A stretch of DNA of 56,300 nucleotides from Candidatus Clavichlamydia salmonicola (GCF_015356765.1 NZ_WTCQ01000005.1:1-56300); one strand, 5' to 3'; positions 29,958-40,463 are shown, numbered from the stretch's first letter. Notes: a model not told the origin generated them from the sequence alone. Made by a program: numbers and translations.

Positions 29958-30003
29958 ATAATTTATTAATGTCTCTCTCAATAATTTATTAATGTCTCTC
30001 TCA
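29958..30003 (+). repeat. 23-bp tandem duplication across a start codon
   Basis: Bases 29958-29980 and 29981-30003 are identical and each contains the ATG and first codons of an INPF gene. The first copy sits behind TATAAT (29957-29962) with the usual spacing. It opens a 7-codon reading frame at 29969 (MSLSIIY) that ends in TAATG, overlapping the second ATG by one base. Confidence 0.9.
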
Positions 30004-30981
30004 ATCAATCCTTTTACTTTTCAAGCTCTTCTCAAAGAGGAAGAGCAGTGTCTTCTTCTTGTTCCACCAAATCTAAATTTACAAAATTCTCTTGCATCAC
30101 AGCAACATTTATATAATGTAGTATCTCGAATTAAACAAGCAGCGCTTCGCCAATACTCTCTCGCCCATGCTCTTCCTTCCACAAGCATTACGCCTAATCC
30201 CCTATCTTCTATTCAAAATTTAACAACTTTAGGTGAGCAATTACATGCATGGATTGAACAAAAGCAAGATTTTCTTACAATGTGCTTCGGAATACTTTTC
30301 TATCAAGAAATCTCCCACTCTTTAAGTATAATTCCAACTTCTTTACCATCACATTTATCTAACATTCCTTCGAATTTGAAAAAACACCATCCAAAAAAAC
30401 GATGGAAAATTCAGCATGTTGGAGACACAGAAGCTACTAAACCTAAACAAACTAAAACATCCATAGAAGAGCACTCTTCTCATACCTCTCCAGAACCTTT
30501 ATTCCAAACTGCAAACGATGAGAACATACAGTCGGATGATGATGTCTTGTTTGTATCAACATCTTATCCTAAAAAACCAACAACAAAAATATTATCTCAA
30601 TCTTCTAGCAATCTTTACACCTCATTAACCCCATCAACAGGCAACACATTAGAGTTAATAAGAGTAGAAGAAACTCTCTACATGATACAAAAAACAGCTA
30701 CCAACAATATGAAGAAATGGGCAAAAAAAACACATACCATAATAGAAGATCTTTTAGAATCAGTAGAATTATGTGTAGTTCCATTAAACAAAACACAACA
30801 AGATTTAAAAGCTCTTAAATTACTCCCTAGAAAATCTCAAACTTATTGTACTATTAAAACTTTCTTAACAGACACTTTACCCTACTTAAAAAATATTAAA
30901 AGCCCTTCTGAGCAAAAAACTGCTACTGCCATGCACCATTACCTTTTAGATAAAACTAATGAAGCTATTTCCTATATGTAA
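29992..30981 (+). CDS. Short INPF-family protein, A-NLS-B only
   Basis: 329 residues. A (SLSINPFTFQALL to MCFGILFYQEISHSL) is followed by K136-R137 and a second basic cluster K150-P-K-Q-T-K155. An acidic Asp run then leads into a hydrophobic VLFV (185-188). B begins LELIRVEETLYMIQ and is diverged, but runs to its normal end (HHYLLDKTNEAISYM), where the protein stops. R1, L and R2 are absent and I see no remnant of them in the 100 bases before the next gene. It may be a natural two-module form rather than a fresh nonsense mutant. The 23-bp duplication at its start adds an upstream mini-frame that could couple or lower translation. Confidence 0.75.
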   Translation: MSLSINPFTFQALLKEEEQCLLLVPPNLNLQNSLASQQHLYNVVSRIKQAALRQYSLAHALPSTSITPNPLSSIQNLTTLGEQLHAWIEQKQDFLTMCFGILFYQEISHSLSIIPTSLPSHLSNIPSNLKKHHPKKRWKIQHVGDTEATKPKQTKTSIEEHSSHTSPEPLFQTANDENIQSDDDVLFVSTSYPKKPTTKILSQSSSNLYTSLTPSTGNTLELIRVEETLYMIQKTATNNMKKWAKKTHTIIEDLLESVELCVVPLNKTQQDLKALKLLPRKSQTYCTIKTFLTDTLPYLKNIKSPSEQKTATAMHHYLLDKTNEAISYM

Positions 30982-31085
30982 CAATTAAATTTATTTTTTG
31001 TTAATAAATAATTTTATATACAACTATATCTAATTAAATATGTTATAATTTTCAAACCCAACAACATATTAATTATGAATTGATT

Positions 31086-33479
31086 ATGCCGTTTTTCATC
31101 AACCCTTTTTGCCTAAACACGATAATGATAGAGGAAGAAGAAAGCCTCTTATTAATTCCATTGCAAACATCCTTGCTAGAACCATTAAAAATAGAATTAC
31201 ACCTCACTAGACTTGCTCAACATCTAAGAACAGCCTCTCTCAATAACTATTCTCTTATCAATGCTTCAATATCTACATCTGATGTAGAAACAGACTCAGA
31301 CACTGCATCATTACAATCTATTCAAAACTTAAAAGACTTAGTATTGAGATTAAATAATTGGATAACCCACCAACATTGCATCATAAGTACTTCTCATGAA
31401 TTAAGTTTTTATCAAAAAATGCAAGAATCATTAAACACTACTGCAACCTTACTTCATTCTATACCTCAACAAAATCGTTTAGAGAATACACCTGAACCAA
31501 CACCTTCTACATCACAACCATTCAAAGGAGTAAAAAAACGATTTTTAGCATTAATGGAGCAAGAAAGTTCTCTTCAAATAACTCATTCCAAAGCTAAAAA
31601 ATCTAAAACAGACAACTATAATGAACCTACTGCAAACAGCCTTTCGCCACTTGAAGAAAGGCCTTCACCTTTAATAACCTATCCTGTAACCAAAATATTT
31701 TTTCTCCAAGAAGGAGTATTTTCATTAGAAAAAACAGAAGTAGAAGATCTTGAAAGATTCTTTATGGAAAACCATGAAATGGTTGGTCAAATCATTACCC
31801 TTAATGACCATGTATTTGCTCCTTCAAAAGAAGCTATTTCAATCTTAAAATATGAGGAAGTCGCTGCATTACGCATTTTGTCATTAAAGATGCTCTTAGA
31901 TTTTATGCAACAACATCTTATGCTTATCCATCAAATCCCCAACGAAGACATAAAAAAAGAAATATGCAAAGCTCACTTCATTCTTATGAATGATCTCCGC
32001 TTTGTCATTGCAGAAACAGAACCATCAACAACAACGTCTTCTCTTTTAAATAAAGCAGTAGCACTGCCTAAAAGCATGCCTCGCGATGCATACCTCCCCT
32101 CATATCCCTACATAGGATTAAAAATTTCATCTTCTTCTTTTTTCATATTTGCAAAAAAAACATTTGCAACTAATGGAAAATTTTGTTTATTTTTACAACA
32201 GATTTTATTGGCTATTCCACTGTATTCATATAAATCAAGTGGCATAATTCCCAGCATACCCAAGAGCACCTTAAATAATCCTTTAATAGCTTTACAAAGT
32301 CTTTATCATATAACTTCTAGAAATTATTTTATGTTCTGTCAAATACATGCTGCTTCACAAAATGTTCATGATCAAGCCAAAAACACTCTTAATACCCTCA
32401 ATAAACAATACTGCTCCATAATATCTGTTCCAGATAATGCAGCAGATCATCATGTAGATTTACAAAATTTAGCTGTCTCTGGAACAAACCCTCCCTTACC
32501 CATTTCTAATCCAGATACTCTATCATACATAAGCATCTATCTTAGTAATCATCACTCAGATCTCTGGTTTATTCAAACAGCCATATTTAATAAACCTCAC
32601 CCAGAGTCTAAAACTTCAATAACATCCTGGTTAAATGGGTTAAAAAATCACCACCTTCGTATCAAAAAGCTTCTAAAGCAAGCTAAGAATAAACCCATAT
32701 TTTTAATCTGTAATGACAATTCCTGGCCTATACAATCTTCAAGAGACCATCCTATCCAGAAAGAAGTACTAACAAATACTTTACTCAACATTGTCCAACA
32801 TAATAACACAACATGTTTAGATTTTTTTACAGATTATTCCAATGACGAACCAACTTGTCGTTCTGGCTATCTTGAAACAAAGATTACTTTAACCAAAATA
32901 CTAAAAACAGTCAAAAATGCTATAGACCCTCATGCAGATGATAATGACATCAGCGACTCAGATCTATCTCCACCTGCATCCTTGGAAATAAATCTCAATA
33001 CACTTCAAACAAGATCTATCTTTCCTGTATTCTCTCTATTGAAACCTAGAAATTATAAAATGGAAATCTCTTATCTATCACATCACATCAAATTTAACTC
33101 TTTAAGAGCCTCTGCGCGTGCCTCAAAAAAAATCAAAAAATACATTTCAACATTATTAGCTTCTTTTCGCCCTCATGCTATTCAATATCAACATGAATTC
33201 ATCACAAATATAAAAATGGTCATCCCCTTATTGTACTGGGGAATTCAAATTAACTATAAAATATTAGAATGTACCTTTAAAAACTCTTTTATTAAACAAA
33301 ACGATAATGCCTCAGAACAATTATATATAAAAACTCTTGCTGATTTTAAAATTTCGCTAGAAGAATTAGAAAAAAATTGGGAAAATATTTCACCAAAACA
33401 ACCCATACCATCTCTTCATGAACTTGATCATCCAATAAGAAAAGAACTATCTCTTATTATTCAAGCATTTAATATTTAA
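31086..33479 (+). CDS. INPF-family protein, A-NLS-B-R1-L-R2
   Basis: About 797 residues from ATG 31086 (PFFINPF); the frame also allows a TTG two codons upstream, which I reject because other members begin 2-4 residues before INPF. A contains SLQSIQNLKDLVLRLNNWI. The basic motif is K151-R152, 16 residues, K169-A-K-K-S-K174. B begins YPVTKIFFLQEGVFSLE. R1 contains NKQYC (Cys443) and DHHVDL. L contains ICNDNSW (Cys542). An acidic stretch (DDNDISDSDL) precedes R2, which contains YWGIQIN. The N-terminal half is very close to the next gene, the C-terminal half much less so. Function unknown. Confidence 0.83.
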   Translation: MPFFINPFCLNTIMIEEEESLLLIPLQTSLLEPLKIELHLTRLAQHLRTASLNNYSLINASISTSDVETDSDTASLQSIQNLKDLVLRLNNWITHQHCIISTSHELSFYQKMQESLNTTATLLHSIPQQNRLENTPEPTPSTSQPFKGVKKRFLALMEQESSLQITHSKAKKSKTDNYNEPTANSLSPLEERPSPLITYPVTKIFFLQEGVFSLEKTEVEDLERFFMENHEMVGQIITLNDHVFAPSKEAISILKYEEVAALRILSLKMLLDFMQQHLMLIHQIPNEDIKKEICKAHFILMNDLRFVIAETEPSTTTSSLLNKAVALPKSMPRDAYLPSYPYIGLKISSSSFFIFAKKTFATNGKFCLFLQQILLAIPLYSYKSSGIIPSIPKSTLNNPLIALQSLYHITSRNYFMFCQIHAASQNVHDQAKNTLNTLNKQYCSIISVPDNAADHHVDLQNLAVSGTNPPLPISNPDTLSYISIYLSNHHSDLWFIQTAIFNKPHPESKTSITSWLNGLKNHHLRIKKLLKQAKNKPIFLICNDNSWPIQSSRDHPIQKEVLTNTLLNIVQHNNTTCLDFFTDYSNDEPTCRSGYLETKITLTKILKTVKNAIDPHADDNDISDSDLSPPASLEINLNTLQTRSIFPVFSLLKPRNYKMEISYLSHHIKFNSLRASARASKKIKKYISTLLASFRPHAIQYQHEFITNIKMVIPLLYWGIQINYKILECTFKNSFIKQNDNASEQLYIKTLADFKISLEELEKNWENISPKQPIPSLHELDHPIRKELSLIIQAFNI

Positions 33480-33737
33480 ACCCATTTTTGTATAAGAATA
33501 TCTTCTTTTAAATGTATTGTCAGATAGATTTATTCCATATATGCTAAAGCCTTTACAGGTATTTACATTATTAGAAGAAATTTATGATTCTATTTCTTAT
33601 ATGAGTAGTCTTATCTTATTTTTCTATTCTCTCTTTATAAGAAAACATTCTCTCATCAATAAATAATTTTATATTTAACTTAATGTAATTAACTATTTTA
33701 AAATAAATGATCGAAAAACATATTAATTTAATTGATT

Positions 33738-36158
33738 ATGCCCTTGTCCATCAATCCTTTTATTCTAAGAACTATCCTCATAGAAGTAGAAAAAAGTCTT
33801 TTGATCATTCCATTTCAGCCAACCACACCTTTGAAACCATTACAAATACAACACCATCTTTCACAACTTACTCAAAATCTAAAAACAGCCTCTTTCAATA
33901 ACTATTCTTTTATCAATGCTTCAACATCTAGACCTGATTTAGAAACAGACACAGACACTGCATCATTACAATCTATTCAAAGCTTAAAAGACTTAGTATT
34001 GAGATTAAATAATTGGATAACCCACCAACATTCCATCATGAGTGCTTCTCATGAATCAAGTTTTTATCACAAAATGCAAGAATCATTGCGCACTACTGCA
34101 ACCTTACTTCATTCTATACCTCAACAAGATCGTTTAGAGAATACACCTGAAGCAACACCCTCTACATCACAACCATTCAGAGGAGTAAAAAAACGATTTC
34201 TAGCATCAATGGAGCAAGAGAGGGCTCTTCAATCAACTCATTCTAAAGCTAAAAAATCTAAACTAGACAACTCTAATGAACCTGTTGTAAACAGCCTTGT
34301 GCCACTTGAAGAAAGAACTTCACCTTTAAAAACCTATTCTGTAACCAAAATATTTTTTCTTCAAGAAGGCGTATTTTCATTAGAAAAAATAGAAGTAGAG
34401 GATCTTGAAGCATTTTTTATAGAAAACCACGAAATAGTTGGTCAAATCATTACCCTTCACGATAATGTATTTGCTCCTTCAAAAGATACTATTTCAGCCT
34501 TAAAATATGAGGAAATTTCTTCATTACGCATTTTATCATTAAAGATGCTCGTAGATTTTATGCAACAACATCTTATGTTTATTCATCAAATATCTAGTAA
34601 AGAGATAAAACAAGAAATATGCAAGGCTCACTTCACTCTTATGAATGATCTGAGTACTATTATTACTGAGATGCAACAATCAACAACAGCATCCTCTCTT
34701 TTAACCCAAGCAATAGCATCGCCTAATGACATATCTATTCCTACCCACCTTACCTCACATCCCTATATAGGATTAAGAATATCACCGCTTTCTTTTTCCT
34801 TATCTGCTAAAAAAAATATGAATTCTAGTCTTTCATTTCATAATTTTTTAAAACAAATTTCATTGGCTAGTTCACTAACTTCGTATAAATCCAGTAGCCT
34901 AATTCCTAGTATACCCAACAGTGTATTAAATGATCATGGACAGGTTTTAAAAAGCCTTTACCATATAACTTCTAGAAATTATTTTATATTTTGCAAATGT
35001 CATGTATCTTCAGAAAGTATAAAAAGTAGCTTAAAAAATACCCTCGAAAAACTTAATGAACAATACTGTACCATAAAATCTACCCCTGCTAATACAATAA
35101 CTCATCATATACATTTACAAAATTTAGCTATCTCTAACACAAATCTTCCTTTACCTATTTCCACTCAAGAGACTGTATCATATGTGAGCCTCTACCCTAA
35201 CCAATATAAAAAAAATCTTTGGTTTATCAAAGAAACTTCTTTTATTAAACCTAATACTAAATCTAAATTGATACTGACATGTTGGCTTGGGGGGTTAAAG
35301 AAACATGAGAACCGTATTCAAACAATTTTAGATACAATGCACGAGCAGGAGATATTTTTAGCTTGCAATGACAATTCATGGCCAATAAGCATTGAGAAAG
35401 AATTTCCTACCAAAAAAGAAATGCTTTTAGAGATTTTATTAAAGATCTCTCAACATAATTTACAGATATGTTTAGACCTTTTTATTGATAATTCAAGTGC
35501 TGACCAAATTATACTTCCTGGATATTTTGAAACAAAATACACTTTAACTAAGACCCTTACATCAATCAACAATATTATATCCCCTGATTCAGATAAAGGA
35601 CACTTCAGTAATACAAATCTCACCTTACCTCCCACTCCTTCAATAAGTACAGAGACACTTCAGATGCAGAATATGTTTCCATTTTTTTCTATACTTAAGC
35701 CTTATCAAACATATCAATTAAAAATTTCTTATATAAAGAATGCAACTAAGTTTCGCTGCTTAAAAAGATCTCACTGTATGCTTAAAAAAATAACGCGATA
35801 TTTAGAACCCCTGCTGACTTCTTCTACATGCCACCTCTCTTTTCAACATAACCATCAAACCATCGAAGATATAAAAGTACTCATCCCATTAATCTATCTT
35901 GGACTTTTTACTAATTATGAAAAATTAAAATCTAGATTTAAAGACTCCTTTCAGGAGAAAGAGGTAAACTTCTCAGAAACACTTTATCAGGCATCTGTTT
36001 CTATTCTAGAAGATCTTTTAAAGAAATTAAAAAGAAGATGGGAAAATATTTTTCCAGAAACGCCCATGCCTGATGTTGAAGCATTTGACCACCCATTAAA
36101 ACAGGAAATCATTCCTATTATTGAATCACTCAAATTTAACCTAAAACATCCTCTTTAG
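33738..36158 (+). CDS. INPF-family protein, A-NLS-B-R1-L-R2
   Basis: About 806 residues from ATG 33738 (PLSINPF); TTTAAT lies 5 bases before it (33727-33732), which supports this start over the in-frame TTG at 33732. A and the linker nearly repeat the previous gene, including K152-R153, 16 residues, K170-A-K-K-S-K175. R1 contains NEQYC (Cys444) and THHIHL; L contains ACNDNSW (Cys543). R2 has YLGLFTN in place of YWGxxYN. Identity to the 31086 gene falls after B, the boundary also seen in the 1426/4495 pair. Function unknown. Confidence 0.83.
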   Translation: MPLSINPFILRTILIEVEKSLLIIPFQPTTPLKPLQIQHHLSQLTQNLKTASFNNYSFINASTSRPDLETDTDTASLQSIQSLKDLVLRLNNWITHQHSIMSASHESSFYHKMQESLRTTATLLHSIPQQDRLENTPEATPSTSQPFRGVKKRFLASMEQERALQSTHSKAKKSKLDNSNEPVVNSLVPLEERTSPLKTYSVTKIFFLQEGVFSLEKIEVEDLEAFFIENHEIVGQIITLHDNVFAPSKDTISALKYEEISSLRILSLKMLVDFMQQHLMFIHQISSKEIKQEICKAHFTLMNDLSTIITEMQQSTTASSLLTQAIASPNDISIPTHLTSHPYIGLRISPLSFSLSAKKNMNSSLSFHNFLKQISLASSLTSYKSSSLIPSIPNSVLNDHGQVLKSLYHITSRNYFIFCKCHVSSESIKSSLKNTLEKLNEQYCTIKSTPANTITHHIHLQNLAISNTNLPLPISTQETVSYVSLYPNQYKKNLWFIKETSFIKPNTKSKLILTCWLGGLKKHENRIQTILDTMHEQEIFLACNDNSWPISIEKEFPTKKEMLLEILLKISQHNLQICLDLFIDNSSADQIILPGYFETKYTLTKTLTSINNIISPDSDKGHFSNTNLTLPPTPSISTETLQMQNMFPFFSILKPYQTYQLKISYIKNATKFRCLKRSHCMLKKITRYLEPLLTSSTCHLSFQHNHQTIEDIKVLIPLIYLGLFTNYEKLKSRFKDSFQEKEVNFSETLYQASVSILEDLLKKLKRRWENIFPETPMPDVEAFDHPLKQEIIPIIESLKFNLKHPL

Positions 36159-36439
36159 GCCATTTTTTCTATGCTGATTATTCATCAATAATTTCTTATA
36201 TTGAAAAAAAAATACAATAATTAATTCTTACTAAATTAATTTAACATTCATATTAAAAAAATCAAGATTTAAACAAACTCTTATTTTAAAGCGATAAAAC
36301 ATATTTTAAATGAATTATCTTTTTAACAAATAAAAAAAGCTTTACTTATTTTGAACTGGAAAATAGAGATTGTAAATCTAATCATCCCCTATCATAATAA
36401 ATAAAAATTATTTTTTCGTTATTAATCAATAAACTTTTT

Positions 36440-36445
36440 TATAAT
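36440..36445 (+). promoter_or_regulatory. TATAAT five bases before the ATG of the 36451 gene
   Basis: A perfect -10 hexamer with spacing TATAAT-N5-ATG would place transcription start at or within the ATG. No good -35 is visible. The 290-base gap upstream (36159-36450) otherwise holds only AT-rich sequence without a gene. Confidence 0.45.
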
Positions 36446-36450
36446 TTATT

Positions 36451-39400
36451 ATGCCTTCAATTAATCCTTTTAATCTGACTGCTATCTTAGTAAAACAAGA
36501 GAAAAGCATTATCATATATCCTTCTCTAACTGATATCACTCAGCTCTCCCAAGCACAAGAACATCTCACTAATTTAGTAGAACGAGTAAAACAAGCCAGC
36601 TTGCATAGTTATTCTGTGCTAAACACTTTACCCATAGAAACTTCTACAACAACAAACCCTTTTATAGTCACAGAAATCCAACACCTTTTCCAAAGTTTAC
36701 GCCGCTGGATAAGCCTTAATAAGATAAACCTCTCATCATCTTTTGGGACATCTTTTTATGATAATCTTTCCCAATCCTTAGATCTACAACCATCTTCAAT
36801 TAATTTGCCCTCATCTACCTCTATAAGCACTATACCTACTAGTCAAACTAGTCAAAAAAAGCCCTTTAACCCAAGAAAAAGATGGCGCCAAGAGTATACT
36901 CAAACAAATGAATGCCTTCCTTGTAAACAAAGTAAAACATTTCTCACTGATGGTGAGTTTTCTGTAAAATCTGCTACAAGTATAACACAATCACCCCAAA
37001 GCCTTGCTCGCTATTATGTTCAAAAAATACTCATGCTTCATGACTCAGTATTTACCTTTGAGAATGCATTCGTAGAAGATTTAGAAGATTGGGTAATGCA
37101 CACACATCAGCATATTGGAATAATGCTGAATGATGCTGATATGATATTTGTAAAAACAAAAGAAGATCTTTCTACTATCCCTCATGAAAATTTACGCACT
37201 TTAAGAGCCTTCACCTTAAAATCTTTATTGATCTTTATGCAACAACATCAAAAGTGCCTTGATAACTTAACTGACCTTGAAATTAAACAGCATCTTAAAC
37301 AATCTCATGTATTATTAATGGAAGATCTACAAGCAGCCCTTGGCGATATAGAAAGAGCTACTGGAACTCCTCTGTCATTACAAAGTCCTCACTTATTAAT
37401 TACCACTACTGATTCCCAAAAGAAAATAGATTCAGATCAAAAGAAGAAAACAAAAACTCCTGATCCTCAATCAAACGAAATGATTCATACAGAAGCAGAA
37501 GAGCTTGTAGAAGATTATTTTGTAGGATTACGAGTCACAGGTAGCAGATTTTCTATATATTCTAAAAGAAATATTGCTGATGCATATCAGTTTAAAAACT
37601 TTTTAGTTCAAATAGACAAAGCAAGCTTATTATCTACATATCAGTCTATGACTCCTATTCCACACATACCTAACAACATTTCTAATAACCACACTCAAAC
37701 GTTAGAAACCTTATACCATTTATTACATAGAAATAGGTGCAGCTTTATGCGTTTGCGGCCTCCATCAACTTATTTAGACAGTTGCATTGGCATAGCATGC
37801 AATATTCTTAATGAGAAATACTGCCATGCCCTTGGCATAACACCTGATCCATTCCACCATCATCCTGCATTATTAAAGTTAAAAGTGTTTTTAAATAATC
37901 CTCTAACGCCTCTTCCCAAAACAATTTCTGTTTCATATATTAGCATTTATCCAGATAACACTAATCCAGCTAACTTACGGATAAAAAATACAACCCTGTC
38001 TCATCCCAAAAAAAATCATCAACATCATTGGATAAAAAGCATAAAAAACCATGAACGTCGCTTAACCCAACTTATAAAAGAATCTTATACCAACCCCTTA
38101 TACTTGATATGTAATGATAATTCTTGGCAGGTTAACCACCCTTTAAACGAGCCAGTAGAGCCTAAATTACTTATTGATACAATTTTAAAAATTTCTCAAT
38201 ACAACTACAACACATGTTTAGAGTATTTTAAAGAAACTTCTGATACAGGTGAAGAAATGTTTTACGCTGATTATGATCCTATAGAAAAAACATTAGCATC
38301 ATTAATCTCACTCGCGCAAAAATTTCTAGAAAAAGACTCTGACTTTAGTCTTGCAGAAGAAATAAATGTGAATAAGCCAGAGAAGATCGCACCTATTTGT
38401 GCTCATAAAATAAAAAAAACTGCCTTATTCTTTTCTCTTTACAAGCCTGATCGCAGCTATGCTTTAAATATAGCATCAATAACTTACAAAGCTTCATCGA
38501 TTGCAACTATACACACTTTTACATCTCATGCAAAAAAAACAAGCCGTTACATAAAAAATATATTCAGTAGTTATCCTCTGGCTAAAATAAAATATAAAGA
38601 AGATCTAATAGAAAATTTCTCTCTTTTCTTGTCCTTAATGTACTGGGGCTTGGAACATAACATCCAAGTTATAAAAAATATTTATCCTAACGACCTTATG
38701 AAAGGCGCCCTTTCTTCTAAAATTCTAAAGCATTGCCAAGAGATGGTTCAACTATTCTCAGAACATCAAGAAAAAATCCTAGACAAACTTACTGGAAAAA
38801 AATTAATACCATTAACTTCCATAAAGCATCCTTTTGGTCTTCTATTAACACACCTCTCTAAAAATTTAATAAGAATAATTACACCAATTGCTGGACAACC
38901 CCAGCGAATAGCTACTCCTTCAGTTACAGTACTTCCTATGGAAAATAGTGATAATCAACACTTTTTTCATTATGTTAGCTGCTATCAATGTATTCATAAT
39001 GCAAATATATTTAGAATTAAAAAAAGATCCCTGATTGCTCCACAAGACTCTGCTAATTATAATTGTATGGATAGCTTCAATAAACATTACCTCCGCATTT
39101 TACAAATACTTGAAAAATCTGCTCAAACTAATAAATTATATCTAGAATGCAATGATAAAGCATGGCCTCTTGATCATTCTGTAGACACTCCTATCGATCG
39201 AGAGACATTGCTCCCCATTTTATTAAGCATCTCTGAATATAATTATCAACAAATCTCACAAGCATTTAAAGGCCTCTCTAAGGATGGAAAAAAGATCACA
39301 TACCCTGTCTATGAAAAAAGTGAAGCAATCTTATCATCCATCATTAACTTAATTAAAAAGTCTCAAGGCATACCTTTAGTCAACGATCTTTCTCCAATAA

Positions 39401-39954
39401 AAAGCCTGATAGGAACCACTCCCATCAAGACAGACTCTGCTAATCTAAATGTATTGACACCTCAATTTTTTGCCTTACAAAAATCTAGATCTATATATTA
39501 CATCAAAATCCATCGAATTGAATCAGCTAACAGGCACCATATTTTAAAATCATTATCTCAGTACACTATAAAAATGATTCGTTTTTTAAACACTTTACTA
39601 AAAGAAACCACCCCCCCTCGAATGATGTATCAAGGTACAAAAATAAGTAATTTACCTATCTTCCTTTCATTATTATACTGGAGTTTTGATTACAATTTGC
39701 AGTTAGCTACACGCATTTGTTATAAAAATACAGAAAACATACGAAGACAAGATAAAATAGAAGAACGTTTTACAAAAGCTGCTAACAATTTTCAAGCACT
39801 TAAAAAAACAATTCACAATCATGGTCAAATAAATAATTTTTGGGAAAATATACCTTTGTTAGATAGTCATGATCACCCTCTAGCAAAAGATTTACAAAAA
39901 TCCTATAAACAACTACAAGATTTTATCGAAAAGGTCCCCTCATCCAATACATAG
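36451..39954 (+). CDS. Extended INPF-family protein, A-NLS-B-R1-L-R2-L'-R2'
   Basis: 1167 residues, the longest in the window. It follows the normal order to about 800: A, K143-R144 with K159-Q-S-K162, B from about 188, R1 with NEKYC (Cys458) and three His (470-472), L with ICNDNSW (Cys554), and R2 with YWGLEHN. It then adds a second L-like module (FHYVSCYQ ... FRIKKRSL ... ECNDKAW, Cys900) and a second R2 (from about 1010, FFALQKSRSIYYIKI ... PRMMYQG ... YWSFDYN). The extra R2 resembles the R2 of the internally deleted gene at 40567 (VYYIKI, PRMKYQG). The likely origin is unequal recombination between paralogues. No membrane segment or known enzyme motif. Confidence 0.83.
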   Translation: MPSINPFNLTAILVKQEKSIIIYPSLTDITQLSQAQEHLTNLVERVKQASLHSYSVLNTLPIETSTTTNPFIVTEIQHLFQSLRRWISLNKINLSSSFGTSFYDNLSQSLDLQPSSINLPSSTSISTIPTSQTSQKKPFNPRKRWRQEYTQTNECLPCKQSKTFLTDGEFSVKSATSITQSPQSLARYYVQKILMLHDSVFTFENAFVEDLEDWVMHTHQHIGIMLNDADMIFVKTKEDLSTIPHENLRTLRAFTLKSLLIFMQQHQKCLDNLTDLEIKQHLKQSHVLLMEDLQAALGDIERATGTPLSLQSPHLLITTTDSQKKIDSDQKKKTKTPDPQSNEMIHTEAEELVEDYFVGLRVTGSRFSIYSKRNIADAYQFKNFLVQIDKASLLSTYQSMTPIPHIPNNISNNHTQTLETLYHLLHRNRCSFMRLRPPSTYLDSCIGIACNILNEKYCHALGITPDPFHHHPALLKLKVFLNNPLTPLPKTISVSYISIYPDNTNPANLRIKNTTLSHPKKNHQHHWIKSIKNHERRLTQLIKESYTNPLYLICNDNSWQVNHPLNEPVEPKLLIDTILKISQYNYNTCLEYFKETSDTGEEMFYADYDPIEKTLASLISLAQKFLEKDSDFSLAEEINVNKPEKIAPICAHKIKKTALFFSLYKPDRSYALNIASITYKASSIATIHTFTSHAKKTSRYIKNIFSSYPLAKIKYKEDLIENFSLFLSLMYWGLEHNIQVIKNIYPNDLMKGALSSKILKHCQEMVQLFSEHQEKILDKLTGKKLIPLTSIKHPFGLLLTHLSKNLIRIITPIAGQPQRIATPSVTVLPMENSDNQHFFHYVSCYQCIHNANIFRIKKRSLIAPQDSANYNCMDSFNKHYLRILQILEKSAQTNKLYLECNDKAWPLDHSVDTPIDRETLLPILLSISEYNYQQISQAFKGLSKDGKKITYPVYEKSEAILSSIINLIKKSQGIPLVNDLSPIKSLIGTTPIKTDSANLNVLTPQFFALQKSRSIYYIKIHRIESANRHHILKSLSQYTIKMIRFLNTLLKETTPPRMMYQGTKISNLPIFLSLLYWSFDYNLQLATRICYKNTENIRRQDKIEERFTKAANNFQALKKTIHNHGQINNFWENIPLLDSHDHPLAKDLQKSYKQLQDFIEKVPSSNT

Positions 39955-40007
39955 CGATTTTTTTACAATAATCTCTCTTGAACTAGGTCTTCTTTAATGC
40001 CTTTTTT

Positions 40008-40463
40008 ATGACCTGTTCCATCAATCCCTTTACCTTTAATGTGATCATAATAGAAAGAGAAAAATGCCTCTTACTACTTCCTATAGATTCATATCATTAT
40101 AAACCTGAAAAACTAAAAGATCATCTTTATCACCTATTTTTTCGCGTTAAAAAAGCCTTGTCCTACAATTTAAATCTAGGAACACCATTATTACTCCTGA
40201 CTACAGAACCTGTGCTCCCTTCATGTATTACAAATACAATAGTTTTAGCACAAAAATTAGATGAATGGTTCAAAAAAAACAAACCCATGATTTCATCATT
40301 GTATAGCTTATCATTCTATGAATCCATCTCTCTAAATATAACTTTAGAAAAGCCAACCAGCTCCTCAATAACTCTTGAAAACACAATCTCTACATCTAAG
40401 ATGTTAAATCCTAAAAAAAGATGGATAATAAAATATACCTTAGAAGCACAGCCTTTTTCTTAA
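40008..40463 (+). CDS. Truncated INPF-family protein, A module only
   Basis: 151 residues: TCSINPFTFNVIII, an A module ending LYSLSFYESISLN, then NPKKRW near residue 138 and a stop just after the first half of the NLS-like motif. No B module follows in any frame before the next gene 104 bases on. The A module is itself diverged (FFRVKKALSYNLNL for the usual VKQAALxxYS). It could be a decayed gene or a stand-alone A protein; the stop immediately after a conserved motif favours truncation. Confidence 0.6.
   Translation: MTCSINPFTFNVIIIEREKCLLLLPIDSYHYKPEKLKDHLYHLFFRVKKALSYNLNLGTPLLLLTTEPVLPSCITNTIVLAQKLDEWFKKNKPMISSLYSLSFYESISLNITLEKPTSSSITLENTISTSKMLNPKKRWIIKYTLEAQPFS

Noticed and set aside
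33480-33737. Possible extra gene in the gap between the 31086 and 33738 genes
   Set aside because: Frames are short and stop-rich, with no INPF or DUF648-like motif; only the promoter-like end (TTTAAT before the ATG) is supported.
31080-33740. TTG starts at 31080 and 33732
   Set aside because: The in-frame ATG two codons later puts INPF at the same distance from the start as in other members and, at 33738, keeps the N5 spacing to the -10 hexamer.
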